From the NCBI GenBank assembly GCA_017431185.1, contig JAFRLP010000057.1, positions 1-15,891 on the forward strand: a stretch of 15,891 bases of DNA, given 5' to 3'. The notes beneath the pieces were generated by a model. The model worked only from the letters and a program-made list of their open reading frames with translations, ran no database searches and was not told the DNA's origin. Positions 8,601 to 15,279 of the stretch are shown here, one piece after another. The position numbers and the translations under genes were made by a program. This DNA comes from Victivallales bacterium (GTDB taxonomy: Bacteria; Verrucomicrobiota; Lentisphaeria; Oligosphaerales; Oligosphaeraceae). Numbering within the stretch: position 1 is the stretch's first letter; every line of letters starts with the position of its first letter.

Positions 8601-8921
8601 ACCGGCATTGTGGTTGCCCTGGAGGACAGCAAATGGGTGCTTCCCCAGGGAGTCAGGTTCAAGATGCGGGTTGTCGCCTCCGGAAAGGGAACCCTGAACG
8701 CGGGCTTCATGAGCTATCCCTCCGATGCCCAGGGAAACCGCCTTCCGGAGAAAATGCAGTACTCGCTGCCCAAATTCGCCTTGACGGAGGAACCGGCGGA
8801 ATGGGAAAGGGTTCTGACGCAGAAATGCCTGGGATACTGCTGTCCCTTCATCAATGTGGAGAATGACGGCTTTGCGGTCATCCACGATTTCAGCCTGGAG
8901 GCTGTGCCCGACAATGAGTGA
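5634..8921 (+). CDS. Secreted DUF4838-type glycoside hydrolase-like protein
   Basis: This 1095-aa protein starts with a Sec signal peptide: basic MDVPKNR, hydrophobic 8-20, and an AVA cleavage site after A23. Regions in order: a beta-rich N-terminal segment (about 25-185); an alpha/beta domain like those preceding GH20/GH67 barrels (about 190-290, with GYEL at 257-260); then a barrel-like DUF4838 region (about 300-620). The last carries the hallmark ALGDLPDAF-C443-Q-C445-P-L-C448, followed by a helix and a strand ending in YHTYAVAPP. Two beta-rich, carbohydrate-binding-like regions close the protein (about 785-935 and 950-1095). DUF4838 proteins are related to GH20/alpha-glucuronidase-type glycosidases, and the Cys cluster is typical of them. 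It probably acts in the periplasm or outside the cell on a complex glycan. It overlaps the next gene by 8 nt. D437 in the LGD turn is a candidate active-site acid by analogy only. The linkage cut is unknown. Confidence 0.85.
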   Translation: MDVPKNRSAVLLAFVCLLCLAVAGQENLLPDGPFLPMRMNGEVTGLKHWGLLDYRRIAYMRDRGRGGSLLDGRDIFLLDCQDGVFSVKFKDDAPGVYYQYGGAFHIYPDYAYLPSVPAENYRAVGEFFLDKGAFTCFGGRKFGSSAEWQRFDYEFPPARVGGVSLDVSGGASFAMRNFRLLPQYSRVGGAIGLPDGGELTSLAIPKDAPYLVRRLVLAWRGWLWHLTGTALPIREQGSPAPQKGCLAFMPGDVPNNGYELRLDSRGGLLVYGWPFAINMALFNYLREYAYVEYDRNNRAPLPGRNSVKSLLPTEARCIPRYGIHTESGSYTSAEYAQGTVSQKDLYMGVADWYAMPLDTISHMSNQLMPPPAWRRAHPECQMMSADGKRQTTEMVKHIQMLSPCLTEPFGRKYMLDRIADLVRARDDRRLFSYALGDLPDAFCQCPLCRAANEDKTCRGYASVFFDFMGEAALMLQREFPDVRLDYCAYHTYAVAPPGGREIPANVVAELCLGGMKLPCNLHLDCEMNRAAGGLLLLKEWCGRLGRERTGVTLYDEHNPFMLIDILAELSRHSSSQLHLYTFSMIEQYVAARWNQGDSPEGIVREYNTGVFGEKAGEYVTEAQRLVYEYDKAYRHVPGEFTGGPGRMRYMESLDRVAFDSVYALLDKAEAAIRASQGDLAPLLWEKFTFMTADLRKYPRSSHETDEELKAFAYRVAEFMRISDILTRSAKYPYLTAGTDFTVWHIKARDFLARFCGLCMSNTKKYWTEEKEAQEFLRNPVGQMAASPEHTRGHWRFASRILRGGENGQILRRASSGRGRIAASLVLENPIQGKALLTIAGWDDEKPGKTTFRVLVNGTEIFSGANAFPETADPRQSKPGYMYFPIAAGLLKRGENQLALENTTPDDPAKAIRVLKNAYAPEDGYAMRQDYFWGWLAVDELRVTVLDDEYRNFAHGRDGTAWSVFKGFRPLGTISRADGTVTIRSGGAKLTGIVVALEDSKWVLPQGVRFKMRVVASGKGTLNAGFMSYPSDAQGNRLPEKMQYSLPKFALTEEPAEWERVLTQKCLGYCCPFINVENDGFAVIHDFSLEAVPDNE

Positions 8922-11562
8922 CCTCCTCTCTTCCGCCTGGAGCGACTTGCCTTTCGCAAGGGACTGCTGCGACTTCAGTTTGCCGGCCTTCTCGCCTTCC
9001 CCTGCCGTAAAGGCCTTCGCCTTGCTCTGTGATTTCCAGGATGCGAAAGGGCTGCTGGACACTGCCCTTGCCAGCGTCCGAAGGTACTTGAAGGCGGCGG
9101 GGCACATTGAGTCGCAGTCCTCGGAATACCGCATCGCAATCCAATGCGTCCCGACCTCCGTTCATGAAGCATACAGAATCGAATGCACGGAGGCTTCCTG
9201 CACCATTATGGCCGCGGACACGGAGGGTGTCCGCAGGGGACTCTATGAATTCGAGGACCTGCTTTGCGCAAATGGCGGCGCGTTGCCGCTGCCGCAATGC
9301 GCGCTCGCCAGGAAACCGTTCCTCAAAACCAGGCTGGGGAGATGCCCGTTCAGCCCTATCAAGCGAAACCCCATCAATGTGGATGAACTCCTGGAGGAAT
9401 ACGACTACTATCCGGACGCCTTGCTGGACAGGATGGCGCACGATGGAATCAACGCCATTTGGATTGTGGCCGCCTTGCGGGAACTGGGTGTGTCATCCCT
9501 GGTCGCCGAAGACCCGAAGAGAGCCAGAAGAATCGCCAAACTGAAGCGCACTGCGGCCAAGTGCGGACGCTATGGCATAAAGGTCTATCTGCTGACGATT
9601 GAGCCTTTCGGCGTGGACGAGGCAGACCCGCTGTTCCTGCAGCACAGGGAGATGTTCGCCGAGGCGCCCGACGCCAATCGGGAAAGATACGGCTTCTGCC
9701 CGTGGTCCCCGTTGACCAGGCGGTATCTCCGCGAACTTCTCGGCGCGCTCTCCGTGGATGTCCCTGAACTGGGAGGGGTCATCAACATCACTTTGGGGGA
9801 GCGTACCACCACCTGCCTCCCCATGTTGCCTCAGCCGTCTCAGGAGTTGCCCTGCATGGGCAAGTGCGGAAAGAACCCAGGGGAGATTCTCCAAAGCAGC
9901 CTGGCGGCAATGGTCGAGGGACTCCGCGAGGGCTCCCCGCACGCCGAGTTGATTGCCTGGTTCTATATCCCGCAGCCCGAGGAGACGGCGGCCTGGTGCA
10001 GGGGACTCTCCGAATATATGCCAAAAGGGGTTGTCCCGATGTTCAATTTTGAGTCTGGCGGATGCATGGAGCAACTGGGAAAACTCCGCTACGGAGGGGA
10101 CTATTGGCTTTCCTACGAAGGCCCCGCTCCACGCTTTGCGGAGGAGGCAAAGTGCCGAAAAGGGCAGTCTTTGGGCGCGAAGCTGCAAATCAGCGACTTT
10201 GGCCTGGCCGCCGTCCCGTGCGTGCCGATCCCTTCCATGCTTCGCCGAAAATGCCAGGCGCTGGCCGAACTTGGATGCACTCATCTGATGCACTCCTGGT
10301 ATGTCGGGAATTTCCCGACCATCATGAGCAGCGCCGTGGGGTTAGCCGTGTTCAGGGAGGAAATGGGGGATGGGGAAGGCGAGTCGGAGTTCCTCCTCAG
10401 GCTCGCCAGGCCAGTGTGGCGCGGGGACTCCACCGCATGGCTCAGGGCATGGCGGCTTTTTGACGAGGCGTATCAGAATTTCCCCTTCAACGTGATGTTC
10501 CAATATTACTCGCCTGTGAACAACATGACGGAATGGCGTTTCCATTTCCTTCCGGACTTGATGCCCCTGGCAATGCCCTGGAAACCCGATTCCATCCCCG
10601 GCGGGGACGCCGTCGGAGAGGCAATGGGCTCCTTCTCCCTGAAGGAGACCATCGCATTGCTGCACACCATCGTGGAGACTTGGGGAAAAGGCGTGGCGGC
10701 GCTCGACGGACTCGCGGGCAAGTATGCGCCAGCCAGTTTGCAGGGAAAGGACCTGGGTGTCGCCAATTTCATACTGCTCCAGTTCAGGGGTGCATTGAAT
10801 CTCCTCCGCTTCTACGAGTTGAGGCGAATGCTGTACACGTTCAATGAACGCGACTGCCTGGAAAGGATGAAGGCGGTGGTGAGGGAGCAGCAGGGGATAT
10901 TCCGCTGCATGATTCCGTTGCTTGAAAACGACAGCCGGCTTGGCTTCCACGGCGAGGCGTTGAAACGTGTCTTCGACGAAAACTCCGTAAGGCGAGCATT
11001 GCAGGAGGCGGAGCTTGCGCTGGCGCTCGCCGACGAAATGGCGGCCTCCCCGTTGTCGCCTAGGGAGCAGGCGCTGGAACGCGGCGTTTGGAGACTCGTG
11101 GAACCTCAATGGCGTCAGGCCGGCCCACGCATCCTTTGGACTCACGCTGTCTGCGGCGGCGAATTGATCGTCCGTCTTCGCTTCTCATGCCCGAAGGAGG
11201 GTGAACTGATGTTCTGGTTCATGGACGCATGCGGTTGCTGCACGCCTTTGATTGAGTTCCTGGAATGCCGCGACGGCACTCTGGTGTATAGGGGGAACAG
11301 CGCGCATCTGACAGAGGGGATTCCACGCGACACGGAAGTCGTCTTTCGGCAATGCGCGGATGATGAATGGCTTTTCCGCTGGAAATTGGCGGTCCTTCCC
11401 GACATCGCCCCCGAACTGCCTTGGCTCAAGTTCAACATCCGCCTTCGTGTCGGCCAGGAAATCCATTATGCCTTTGGCACAGGGACGACCTACAGGCTGC
11501 TGCTGGGGCATTTCAATCCAGGGGAGGGCGGATGCCTGGCGATTGACTTGGACAAACGATGA
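8914..11562 (+). CDS. Cytosolic GH20-like/DUF4838-related glycosidase-like protein
   Basis: This 882-aa protein has no signal peptide (MSDLLSSAW...), so it should act in the cytosol. Residues 85-117 (EAYRIECTE...GVRRGLYEFEDLL) match the alpha/beta domain placed before GH20-type barrels. The barrel begins near R140 and includes INAIWIVAAL (179-188), KVYLLTIEP (223-231) and INITLGERTTTC (290-301). E296 sits where GH20-like enzymes carry the catalytic acid, followed by C301, C314 and C318. This echoes the GD plus Cys cluster of the preceding secreted protein. A helical region (about 500-740) and a beta-rich C-terminal domain (about 755-882) follow. The ATG at 8914 lies inside the end of the previous gene (ATGAGTGA, 8-nt overlap), with GGAGG at 8897-8901; an in-frame ATG at 8854 is less likely because it has no family sequence after it. 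It probably cleaves oligosaccharides released by the exported enzyme. Exact specificity cannot be told. Confidence 0.82.
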   Translation: MSDLLSSAWSDLPFARDCCDFSLPAFSPSPAVKAFALLCDFQDAKGLLDTALASVRRYLKAAGHIESQSSEYRIAIQCVPTSVHEAYRIECTEASCTIMAADTEGVRRGLYEFEDLLCANGGALPLPQCALARKPFLKTRLGRCPFSPIKRNPINVDELLEEYDYYPDALLDRMAHDGINAIWIVAALRELGVSSLVAEDPKRARRIAKLKRTAAKCGRYGIKVYLLTIEPFGVDEADPLFLQHREMFAEAPDANRERYGFCPWSPLTRRYLRELLGALSVDVPELGGVINITLGERTTTCLPMLPQPSQELPCMGKCGKNPGEILQSSLAAMVEGLREGSPHAELIAWFYIPQPEETAAWCRGLSEYMPKGVVPMFNFESGGCMEQLGKLRYGGDYWLSYEGPAPRFAEEAKCRKGQSLGAKLQISDFGLAAVPCVPIPSMLRRKCQALAELGCTHLMHSWYVGNFPTIMSSAVGLAVFREEMGDGEGESEFLLRLARPVWRGDSTAWLRAWRLFDEAYQNFPFNVMFQYYSPVNNMTEWRFHFLPDLMPLAMPWKPDSIPGGDAVGEAMGSFSLKETIALLHTIVETWGKGVAALDGLAGKYAPASLQGKDLGVANFILLQFRGALNLLRFYELRRMLYTFNERDCLERMKAVVREQQGIFRCMIPLLENDSRLGFHGEALKRVFDENSVRRALQEAELALALADEMAASPLSPREQALERGVWRLVEPQWRQAGPRILWTHAVCGGELIVRLRFSCPKEGELMFWFMDACGCCTPLIEFLECRDGTLVYRGNSAHLTEGIPRDTEVVFRQCADDEWLFRWKLAVLPDIAPELPWLKFNIRLRVGQEIHYAFGTGTTYRLLLGHFNPGEGGCLAIDLDKR

Positions 11563-11568
11563 GCAAAG

Positions 11569-11592
11569 GTAGCGGCGGCGTCCTCGCCGCCG
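11569..11592 (+). repeat. REP-like palindromic element with GTAG foot
   Basis: GTAG (11569-11572) is followed directly by CGGCGGCG (11573-11580), loop TCCT and CGCCGCCG (11585-11592): a perfect 8-bp GC stem starting 11 nt after the stop of the GH20-like gene. A GTAG tetranucleotide at the 5' foot of a GC-rich hairpin is the design of classical REP elements mobilised by TnpA_REP (RAYT) transposases. The two hairpins near 15664-15760 share the plan (GTAA foot, 8-bp stem, TCT loop). It may also protect the 3' end of the operon mRNA. There is no T-run directly after it. Confidence 0.6.
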
Positions 11593-11635
11593 TCAACACA
11601 ACGCAGGAAACACGGTGTGTTTTATAGGAGTATTA

Positions 11636-11677
11636 ATGTTTTTTTCTTGTGACAGTTCAGAAACCTGTCTGTCTTGA
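11636..11677 (+). CDS. Possible 13-aa leader peptide
   Basis: AGGAG (11626-11630) lies 5 nt before an ATG that opens MFFSCDSSETCLS and then TGA. The ORF starts in a T-rich stretch in the 268-nt spacer before the second dehydrogenase gene, and several perfect inverted repeats follow it (11700-11728, 11743-11758). This order is what an attenuator or translational leader would show. It could equally be chance: a short ORF behind a purine run is not rare. The TTGACA at 11674-11679, overlapping its end, would be an alternative -35 box, though no good -10 is seen at the right distance. Confidence 0.25.
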   Translation: MFFSCDSSETCLS

Positions 11678-11699
11678 CATGCCCAGAACCAGATTTGCC

Positions 11700-11758
11700 G
11701 ACTGGACCTGGCGTGCCAGGCGTGAGTCCCCAACCTGCCCGCGAGGCCTTTAGGCCTC
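11700..11758 (+). promoter_or_regulatory. Structured leader with tandem inverted repeats
   Basis: Two strong stems lie in the spacer upstream of the second dehydrogenase. CCTGGC-GT-GCCAGG (11707-11720) is a perfect 14-bp palindrome enclosed by outer arms GACT (11700-11703) and AGTC (11725-11728). GAGGCC-TTTA-GGCCTC (11743-11758) is a perfect 6-bp stem with a tetraloop. A smaller AGCC-TGG-GGCT follows near 11771, and a T/C-rich tract follows that. These may be RNA structures in the 5' leader or operator sites. No known riboswitch consensus was recognised. Confidence 0.35.
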
Positions 11759-11830
11759 ACGGATTGAAGTAGCCTGGGGCTCTGAACAGTTACCTTTTTC
11801 CTTTCAATCCAATCCAAGGAGAATGTGAAC

Positions 11831-12928
11831 ATGCATGACAAAGTGAGAATCGGTGTCGCGGGGTACGGGCCGCGTGGACGGCAGATGGCTTATATCGCCA
11901 GGCTTTTGCCGGAATGCTGTGTGCTGACGGCGATTGGCGATATATGCGACGAGGCCTTGGAGAGGGCCAAAGGCGACTTTCCGGACGTCCGGCTATTTCA
12001 TCAAACCGAAGAGCTCTTGACCTCTGGCCTGATTGATGCGGTCATCACTGAAATTCCGCCGGAGGCGCACACAGAATGCGTGGTGCGGGCACTTGGGCTT
12101 GGCATACATGTGCTGGGGGAAATCCCCTGCGTGAACTCCATTGAGGAGGGGGAACGGCTGTGGAAAGCGGCAAGCGAGTCCAAGGCAATATACATGTGCG
12201 GCTCGAATCCCAACTACCATGCTCGGACGCGGTTCATCCTGCGGCTGAAGGAACTTGGCCTGCTGGGGCGGATTGCCTATGTCGAGGCGGAGTATGTGCA
12301 TGGCACCGGCGACCCTGTGAAGAAAGTGACCTGGCGCACGGCATACGAGCCATGCCGATACTGCACGCATTCGCTTGGCCCCGTCCTGGCCCTGACTGGG
12401 GAGGAATTCACCCATGTCTCCTGCATGAGCACATACGACAGGCTGGGCAACGGGCGCGCCCACAATGCCATGTCGGCTTTGCTTCGCACCAGGGACAACC
12501 TGGTGGTGAGGCTGCTTACCGCGTTTGGAATGCCAAGCCAGGGGCCGCAGCACACCATCCGGATCTTCAGCGAAAAGGCCACCCTCTGGGTCTATTCCGA
12601 AAAAGTCCGCGTCTGGTTCAAGGAAATGAAGGAGTTCCAGACCTTCCACAATGACGACAACTTCATCGAATTCCCGCTGATGCCAAACCGCAATTCCCGC
12701 CCTCAGAATCTTCACATCATTGACGAGGACATCTTTGAAAAGGCCTCATTCGGGCACGCCGGCGCCGACAACTACATGCTGAAGGCCTTTGCCGAGGCAA
12801 TTCTAGAGGGCCGGCCATCTCCCTTGGGAGTCAGGGAGGGCCTCGCGATGACATTGCCTGGCTTGTATGCCTCTGCCTCGGCCGCCGAGGGCGGTGAACT
12901 CAAGAGAATCATTTACCCCTGGGGGTAA
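11831..12928 (+). CDS. Gfo/Idh/MocA-family protein with GEIP in place of EKP
   Basis: This 365-aa protein opens with a clean Rossmann motif: VRIGVAGYGPRG (5-16), GxGxxG at 11-16. D37 at the end of the second strand suggests NAD preference. The usual EKP motif is replaced by GEIP (96-99), so the lysine commonly treated as catalytic is absent. YMCGSNPNYH (121-130) and YCTHSLGPVL (177-186) match a PVC subgroup in which E-x-P and THSLGP are conserved, so this looks like a subfamily trait and not decay. It may be an oxidoreductase with altered chemistry, or a glycosidase/lyase like the NAD-dependent GH109 enzymes of this fold. The ATG at 11831 has AAGGAG (11816-11821) 9 nt upstream; the GTG at 11825 is an alternative start. 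The 268-nt structured spacer suggests separate regulation from the operon upstream. A terminator-like hairpin follows 11 nt after the stop. Confidence 0.88.
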   Translation: MHDKVRIGVAGYGPRGRQMAYIARLLPECCVLTAIGDICDEALERAKGDFPDVRLFHQTEELLTSGLIDAVITEIPPEAHTECVVRALGLGIHVLGEIPCVNSIEEGERLWKAASESKAIYMCGSNPNYHARTRFILRLKELGLLGRIAYVEAEYVHGTGDPVKKVTWRTAYEPCRYCTHSLGPVLALTGEEFTHVSCMSTYDRLGNGRAHNAMSALLRTRDNLVVRLLTAFGMPSQGPQHTIRIFSEKATLWVYSEKVRVWFKEMKEFQTFHNDDNFIEFPLMPNRNSRPQNLHIIDEDIFEKASFGHAGADNYMLKAFAEAILEGRPSPLGVREGLAMTLPGLYASASAAEGGELKRIIYPWG

Positions 12929-12939
12929 TTGCAAAACTA

Positions 12940-12973
12940 CCGCCCGACCGCCGCAAGCGAGAGCGACGGGCGG
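12940..12973. terminator. Probable bidirectional terminator between convergent genes
   Basis: CCGCCCG (12940-12946) pairs with CGGGCGG (12967-12973) over a 20-nt loop that can fold further. On the + strand a T-rich CCTCTTTATTT follows; on the - strand GTAGTTTTG follows. It sits in the 52-nt gap between the stops of the second dehydrogenase gene (+) and the EamA transporter gene (-), the expected place for a shared terminator. Confidence 0.55.
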
Positions 12974-12980
12974 CACCTCT

Positions 12981-13850
12981 TTATTTGGGGGAATGGATAT
13001 TCTGCACGAGCATCGCCCCCAGGACGAGTGCGCATCCGCAGAGCGTCGTGGCGCTGAGGCTTTCGCGGAAGAAGAGGATTCCCGTGATGGCTCCGACCAC
13101 TGGCTCGACGGCCACCAGTACCGCCGCACGGGAGGCCTCCATCCGCGCCAGACCCGAGGTGTAGCAGCAATAGGGCAGAATGGTTGCGACGCCGACAAGT
13201 GCGGCAGCCCAGAGCCAGAGCATGGGATGCTGGGCAAAAATGTTGGCTGCGCATCCCCATTGCGGGAATGCGCAGCAGGCCAGTGTCGCGCAGATGAAAT
13301 TCCAGAAGGTGATGGTGGCGGTGGTGTATCCGCGCAGCTGCGCATGGCGCCCGAAGATGCTGTAGAGGCCATAGCAAAGCCCGCTGGCCAGTCCCGTGAG
13401 AAGGCCGACGGGTGTGAGGGCAGGGCGTCCGTCCACCATGCCCGATACCAATGCGCAGCCGACCAGCATCATCAGGATTGCCAGGCATTTTTGTCGGGTG
13501 AATGCCTCGTGGAAGATCAGCCACGAGAGAATGGAGACAAAGACGGGCGAAGTGTAGAGCAGGGTGACTGCGACTCCGATGGAGGTGCGCTGCAACGTCA
13601 GGAAATAGCAGTAGTTGAAGAGCAGGACGCTCACGCAGCCGCCGCCGATGAAGCACCACAGGTCGCGGATGCGGATGCGAAGCAGGCCAGGCTTCCAGAA
13701 AAGCAGTCCCAACCCCAGCGTCAGGGCCGCGCCCGTCACTCTCAGGGCGCAGATGTCCAATGTGGAGAGGCCTGCGGCGGTCAGTTGCCGCAGAAAAACG
13801 CCGATCAGTCCCCAGGAGACTCCGGCCAGGATGACTAGAAATGCTGGCAT
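12981..13850 (-). CDS. EamA-domain DMT-superfamily transporter
   Basis: This 289-aa membrane protein has about ten hydrophobic helices in two homologous five-helix EamA repeats. It opens with MPAFLVILAGVSWGLIGVFLR, the typical first helix of drug/metabolite transporters, with the WG-x-x-G turn. The first repeat ends near VGCALVSGM and the second near the C-terminal LCGCALVLGAMLVQN. The helix TGLASGLCYGLYSIFGRH and the ARMEASRAAVLVAVEPVVGAI segment match the family's conserved G-x-x-x-A-Y and E-P-V features. Such proteins export or import amino acids, nucleotide sugars or other small metabolites; the substrate is not predictable. The ATG at 13850 gives a complete first helix; the ribosome-binding site before it is weak. 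It lies 59 nt downstream of the ATPase gene on the same strand but has the region's normal high GC, so a functional link is doubtful. Confidence 0.93.
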   Translation of the reverse strand: MPAFLVILAGVSWGLIGVFLRQLTAAGLSTLDICALRVTGAALTLGLGLLFWKPGLLRIRIRDLWCFIGGGCVSVLLFNYCYFLTLQRTSIGVAVTLLYTSPVFVSILSWLIFHEAFTRQKCLAILMMLVGCALVSGMVDGRPALTPVGLLTGLASGLCYGLYSIFGRHAQLRGYTTATITFWNFICATLACCAFPQWGCAANIFAQHPMLWLWAAALVGVATILPYCCYTSGLARMEASRAAVLVAVEPVVGAITGILFFRESLSATTLCGCALVLGAMLVQNIHSPK

Positions 13851-13898
13851 GTTTTAGGATGAATGTATTCCGTTGCTTGGTAAGGCGGGAGAACATCA

Positions 13899-13918
13899 GA
13901 TATGTGAAGTCACATATC
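13899..13918. repeat. Perfect inverted repeat over the ATPase stop codon
   Basis: GATATGTGA (13899-13907) and TCACATATC (13910-13918) are 9-bp arms around the dinucleotide AG; as RNA, an 8-bp stem with a 4-nt loop. It spans the stop codon of the ATPase gene (13910-13912, - strand) and lies 49 nt upstream of the EamA gene. No T-run follows on the - strand. It could be an operator for the transporter gene or a weak stem at the ATPase mRNA end. Confidence 0.4.
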
Positions 13919-15229
13919 CTCTTTGGAAAGCCCTTTGAACGAGATGGTGTGTTGCCTGTATTCAGGGTGCTTTTTCAGAAAGGCCTCGGCTTTGGCGTGA
14001 AGTCTGCCAGTGTCCAGCCTTTTTGCATCCATTTTCACCTCATGGATGTCGAGCGTGCCCGTGAATTCGTTTTCGCAAACCAGGTCGATTTCATTTTCGC
14101 CTTTTCTGTCCCACCATCCCTCCATTTTGGTGTAGAGGTGGGCTTCCATGAACTTTTCCCTGAAATAGCCTTCCAGGGTTATACCCGCAAAACACTCGTA
14201 GTCGCGTTTTATTATGTTTTTCAGTTCATCGAACATGCGAAGCTGAATGAGGTATTGGTATTTGTAGATGAACCTGAACCAGAACCGATAGAAGTTGTCG
14301 TCGATTTTGTACAGGACATTCTTGGTGGCGCTTCGCTCTGCAAAGGGTTGTTTCTTGGCAATGAGACGATACTGCGTCTCCAGACGGGTCAGATAGCCGC
14401 TTATTTCGGTGCCGACCTGGTTCATGATTTGCGACCGGCTGGTGCTGCCAGTCGCTATGGCAGCCAGAATGGAGAAGTATGTCCCGTAATCTTTTCCGAA
14501 CTCATTTTGCAGAACCGCCCATCCCTCAAACAGGAAAAAGGAATCGTCGCGGATAATGGCGTCAAGCATCTTGTTCACGGTATAGGCCTTTCTGTCCATG
14601 AGAAGCGAGACGTATTTGGCGACGCCCCCTGTGAAAGTCCACAACGCCAGCAAATCGTCATTGGTGTATTTGGGATGATAGTGTCCCAGTATCTGCCGAA
14701 GCACAGACAAGCGGAATGGACGCAAGGTGAAATGCTCCGTCTGGCGTCCATACAACGGTTCCTTTGCCTCCAGAAATATTTTGTTCATTATGGAATGGAT
14801 GCTTCCGCAGACAATCAAATTGAGTTTTGATCCACGATGAAGCATGTCCCATTCCCTTTGCATCTCGCTGAAGATGATTGGATTGACCAGCAGGAAGTCT
14901 TGGAATTCATCGATGACCAGAGTGAAACTCCTCTCTCGCGAGAATTCCATCAGGTAGCGGAAGATTTCGCTGAAATGCTGGACCTTGCCTGGAATGCTGC
15001 GTCCTGTGAATGCCTCCACCTGTCTCTTGTACCCTTCGCAAAGGTCGGCTTCGGATGCGCGTGTGACAAACAGATACAGAAAGGGGGTGGCGGAGAAGCA
15101 ATTGAGAAGCAACTCCGTCTTGCCTATTCTGCGGCGGCCCGTAAGCACCGTCCACTGAGCCTCCTCCTTGGCAAGCTCCCTGATTTCCCGCAACGTCTTG
15201 ATTTCGTCCTCTCTGTCAAAAAAAAGCAT
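13910..15229 (-). CDS. ATPase_2/DUF234 family ATPase with PD-(D/E)XK-like C-terminus
   Basis: This 439-aa protein is a STAND-like P-loop ATPase of the archaeal ATPase_2 (PF01637) plus DUF234 (PF03008) type. Walker A is GRRRIGKT (31-38) and Walker B is LVIDEF (104-109). NLIVCGSIHS (137-146) fits the sensor strand, and PFRLS (171-175) is a typical family element. After a winged-helix-like middle (about 250-320), the C-terminal domain has YRFWFRFIY, typical of DUF234, and a nuclease-like signature: NEIDLV with D382, then HEVKM with E397 and K399. The biological role of this family is not established; members are often solitary and patchily distributed, and a role in DNA defence or mobile elements is sometimes suspected. 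AGGAGG (15234-15239 on this strand) is 4 nt before the ATG. Sampled GC is near 40% in places against 60-67% in the sugar operon, consistent with horizontal gain. Confidence 0.9.
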   Translation of the reverse strand: MLFFDREDEIKTLREIRELAKEEAQWTVLTGRRRIGKTELLLNCFSATPFLYLFVTRASEADLCEGYKRQVEAFTGRSIPGKVQHFSEIFRYLMEFSRERSFTLVIDEFQDFLLVNPIIFSEMQREWDMLHRGSKLNLIVCGSIHSIMNKIFLEAKEPLYGRQTEHFTLRPFRLSVLRQILGHYHPKYTNDDLLALWTFTGGVAKYVSLLMDRKAYTVNKMLDAIIRDDSFFLFEGWAVLQNEFGKDYGTYFSILAAIATGSTSRSQIMNQVGTEISGYLTRLETQYRLIAKKQPFAERSATKNVLYKIDDNFYRFWFRFIYKYQYLIQLRMFDELKNIIKRDYECFAGITLEGYFREKFMEAHLYTKMEGWWDRKGENEIDLVCENEFTGTLDIHEVKMDAKRLDTGRLHAKAEAFLKKHPEYRQHTISFKGLSKEDM

Positions 15230-15261
15230 TTGCCCTCCTGGATTTCCAATGATATGGCATG

Positions 15262-15279
15262 CTAGTGTCTAGACACTAG
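15262..15279. promoter_or_regulatory. 18-bp perfect palindrome upstream of the ATPase gene
   Basis: CTAGTGTCT (15262-15270) is followed directly by its reverse complement AGACACTAG (15271-15279). It lies 32 nt upstream of the ATPase start and abuts a second palindrome. A spacer-free palindrome favours a dimeric DNA-binding protein over an RNA hairpin. No regulator gene is present in the window, so self-regulation or an external repressor is possible. Confidence 0.55.

Noticed and set aside
11674..11679. TTGACA as a -35 box for the second dehydrogenase
   Set aside because: No acceptable -10 is found 16-18 nt downstream (the sequence there is GC-rich), so it is not listed as a promoter.
11593..11841. 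82-codon frame on the - strand in the spacer before the second dehydrogenase
   Set aside because: It has no Shine-Dalgarno, spans the inverted repeats and runs into the ribosome-binding site of the + strand gene.
12867..13838. Open frame of 323 codons on the + strand
   Set aside because: It is antisense to the EamA transporter, which has clear membrane helices; the + product is hydrophilic, Gln/Asp-rich and unlike any family.
12937..13896. Second - strand frame overlapping the EamA gene (319 codons)
   Set aside because: It overlaps the transporter in another frame; its product is His/Arg-rich with no helices or start signal.
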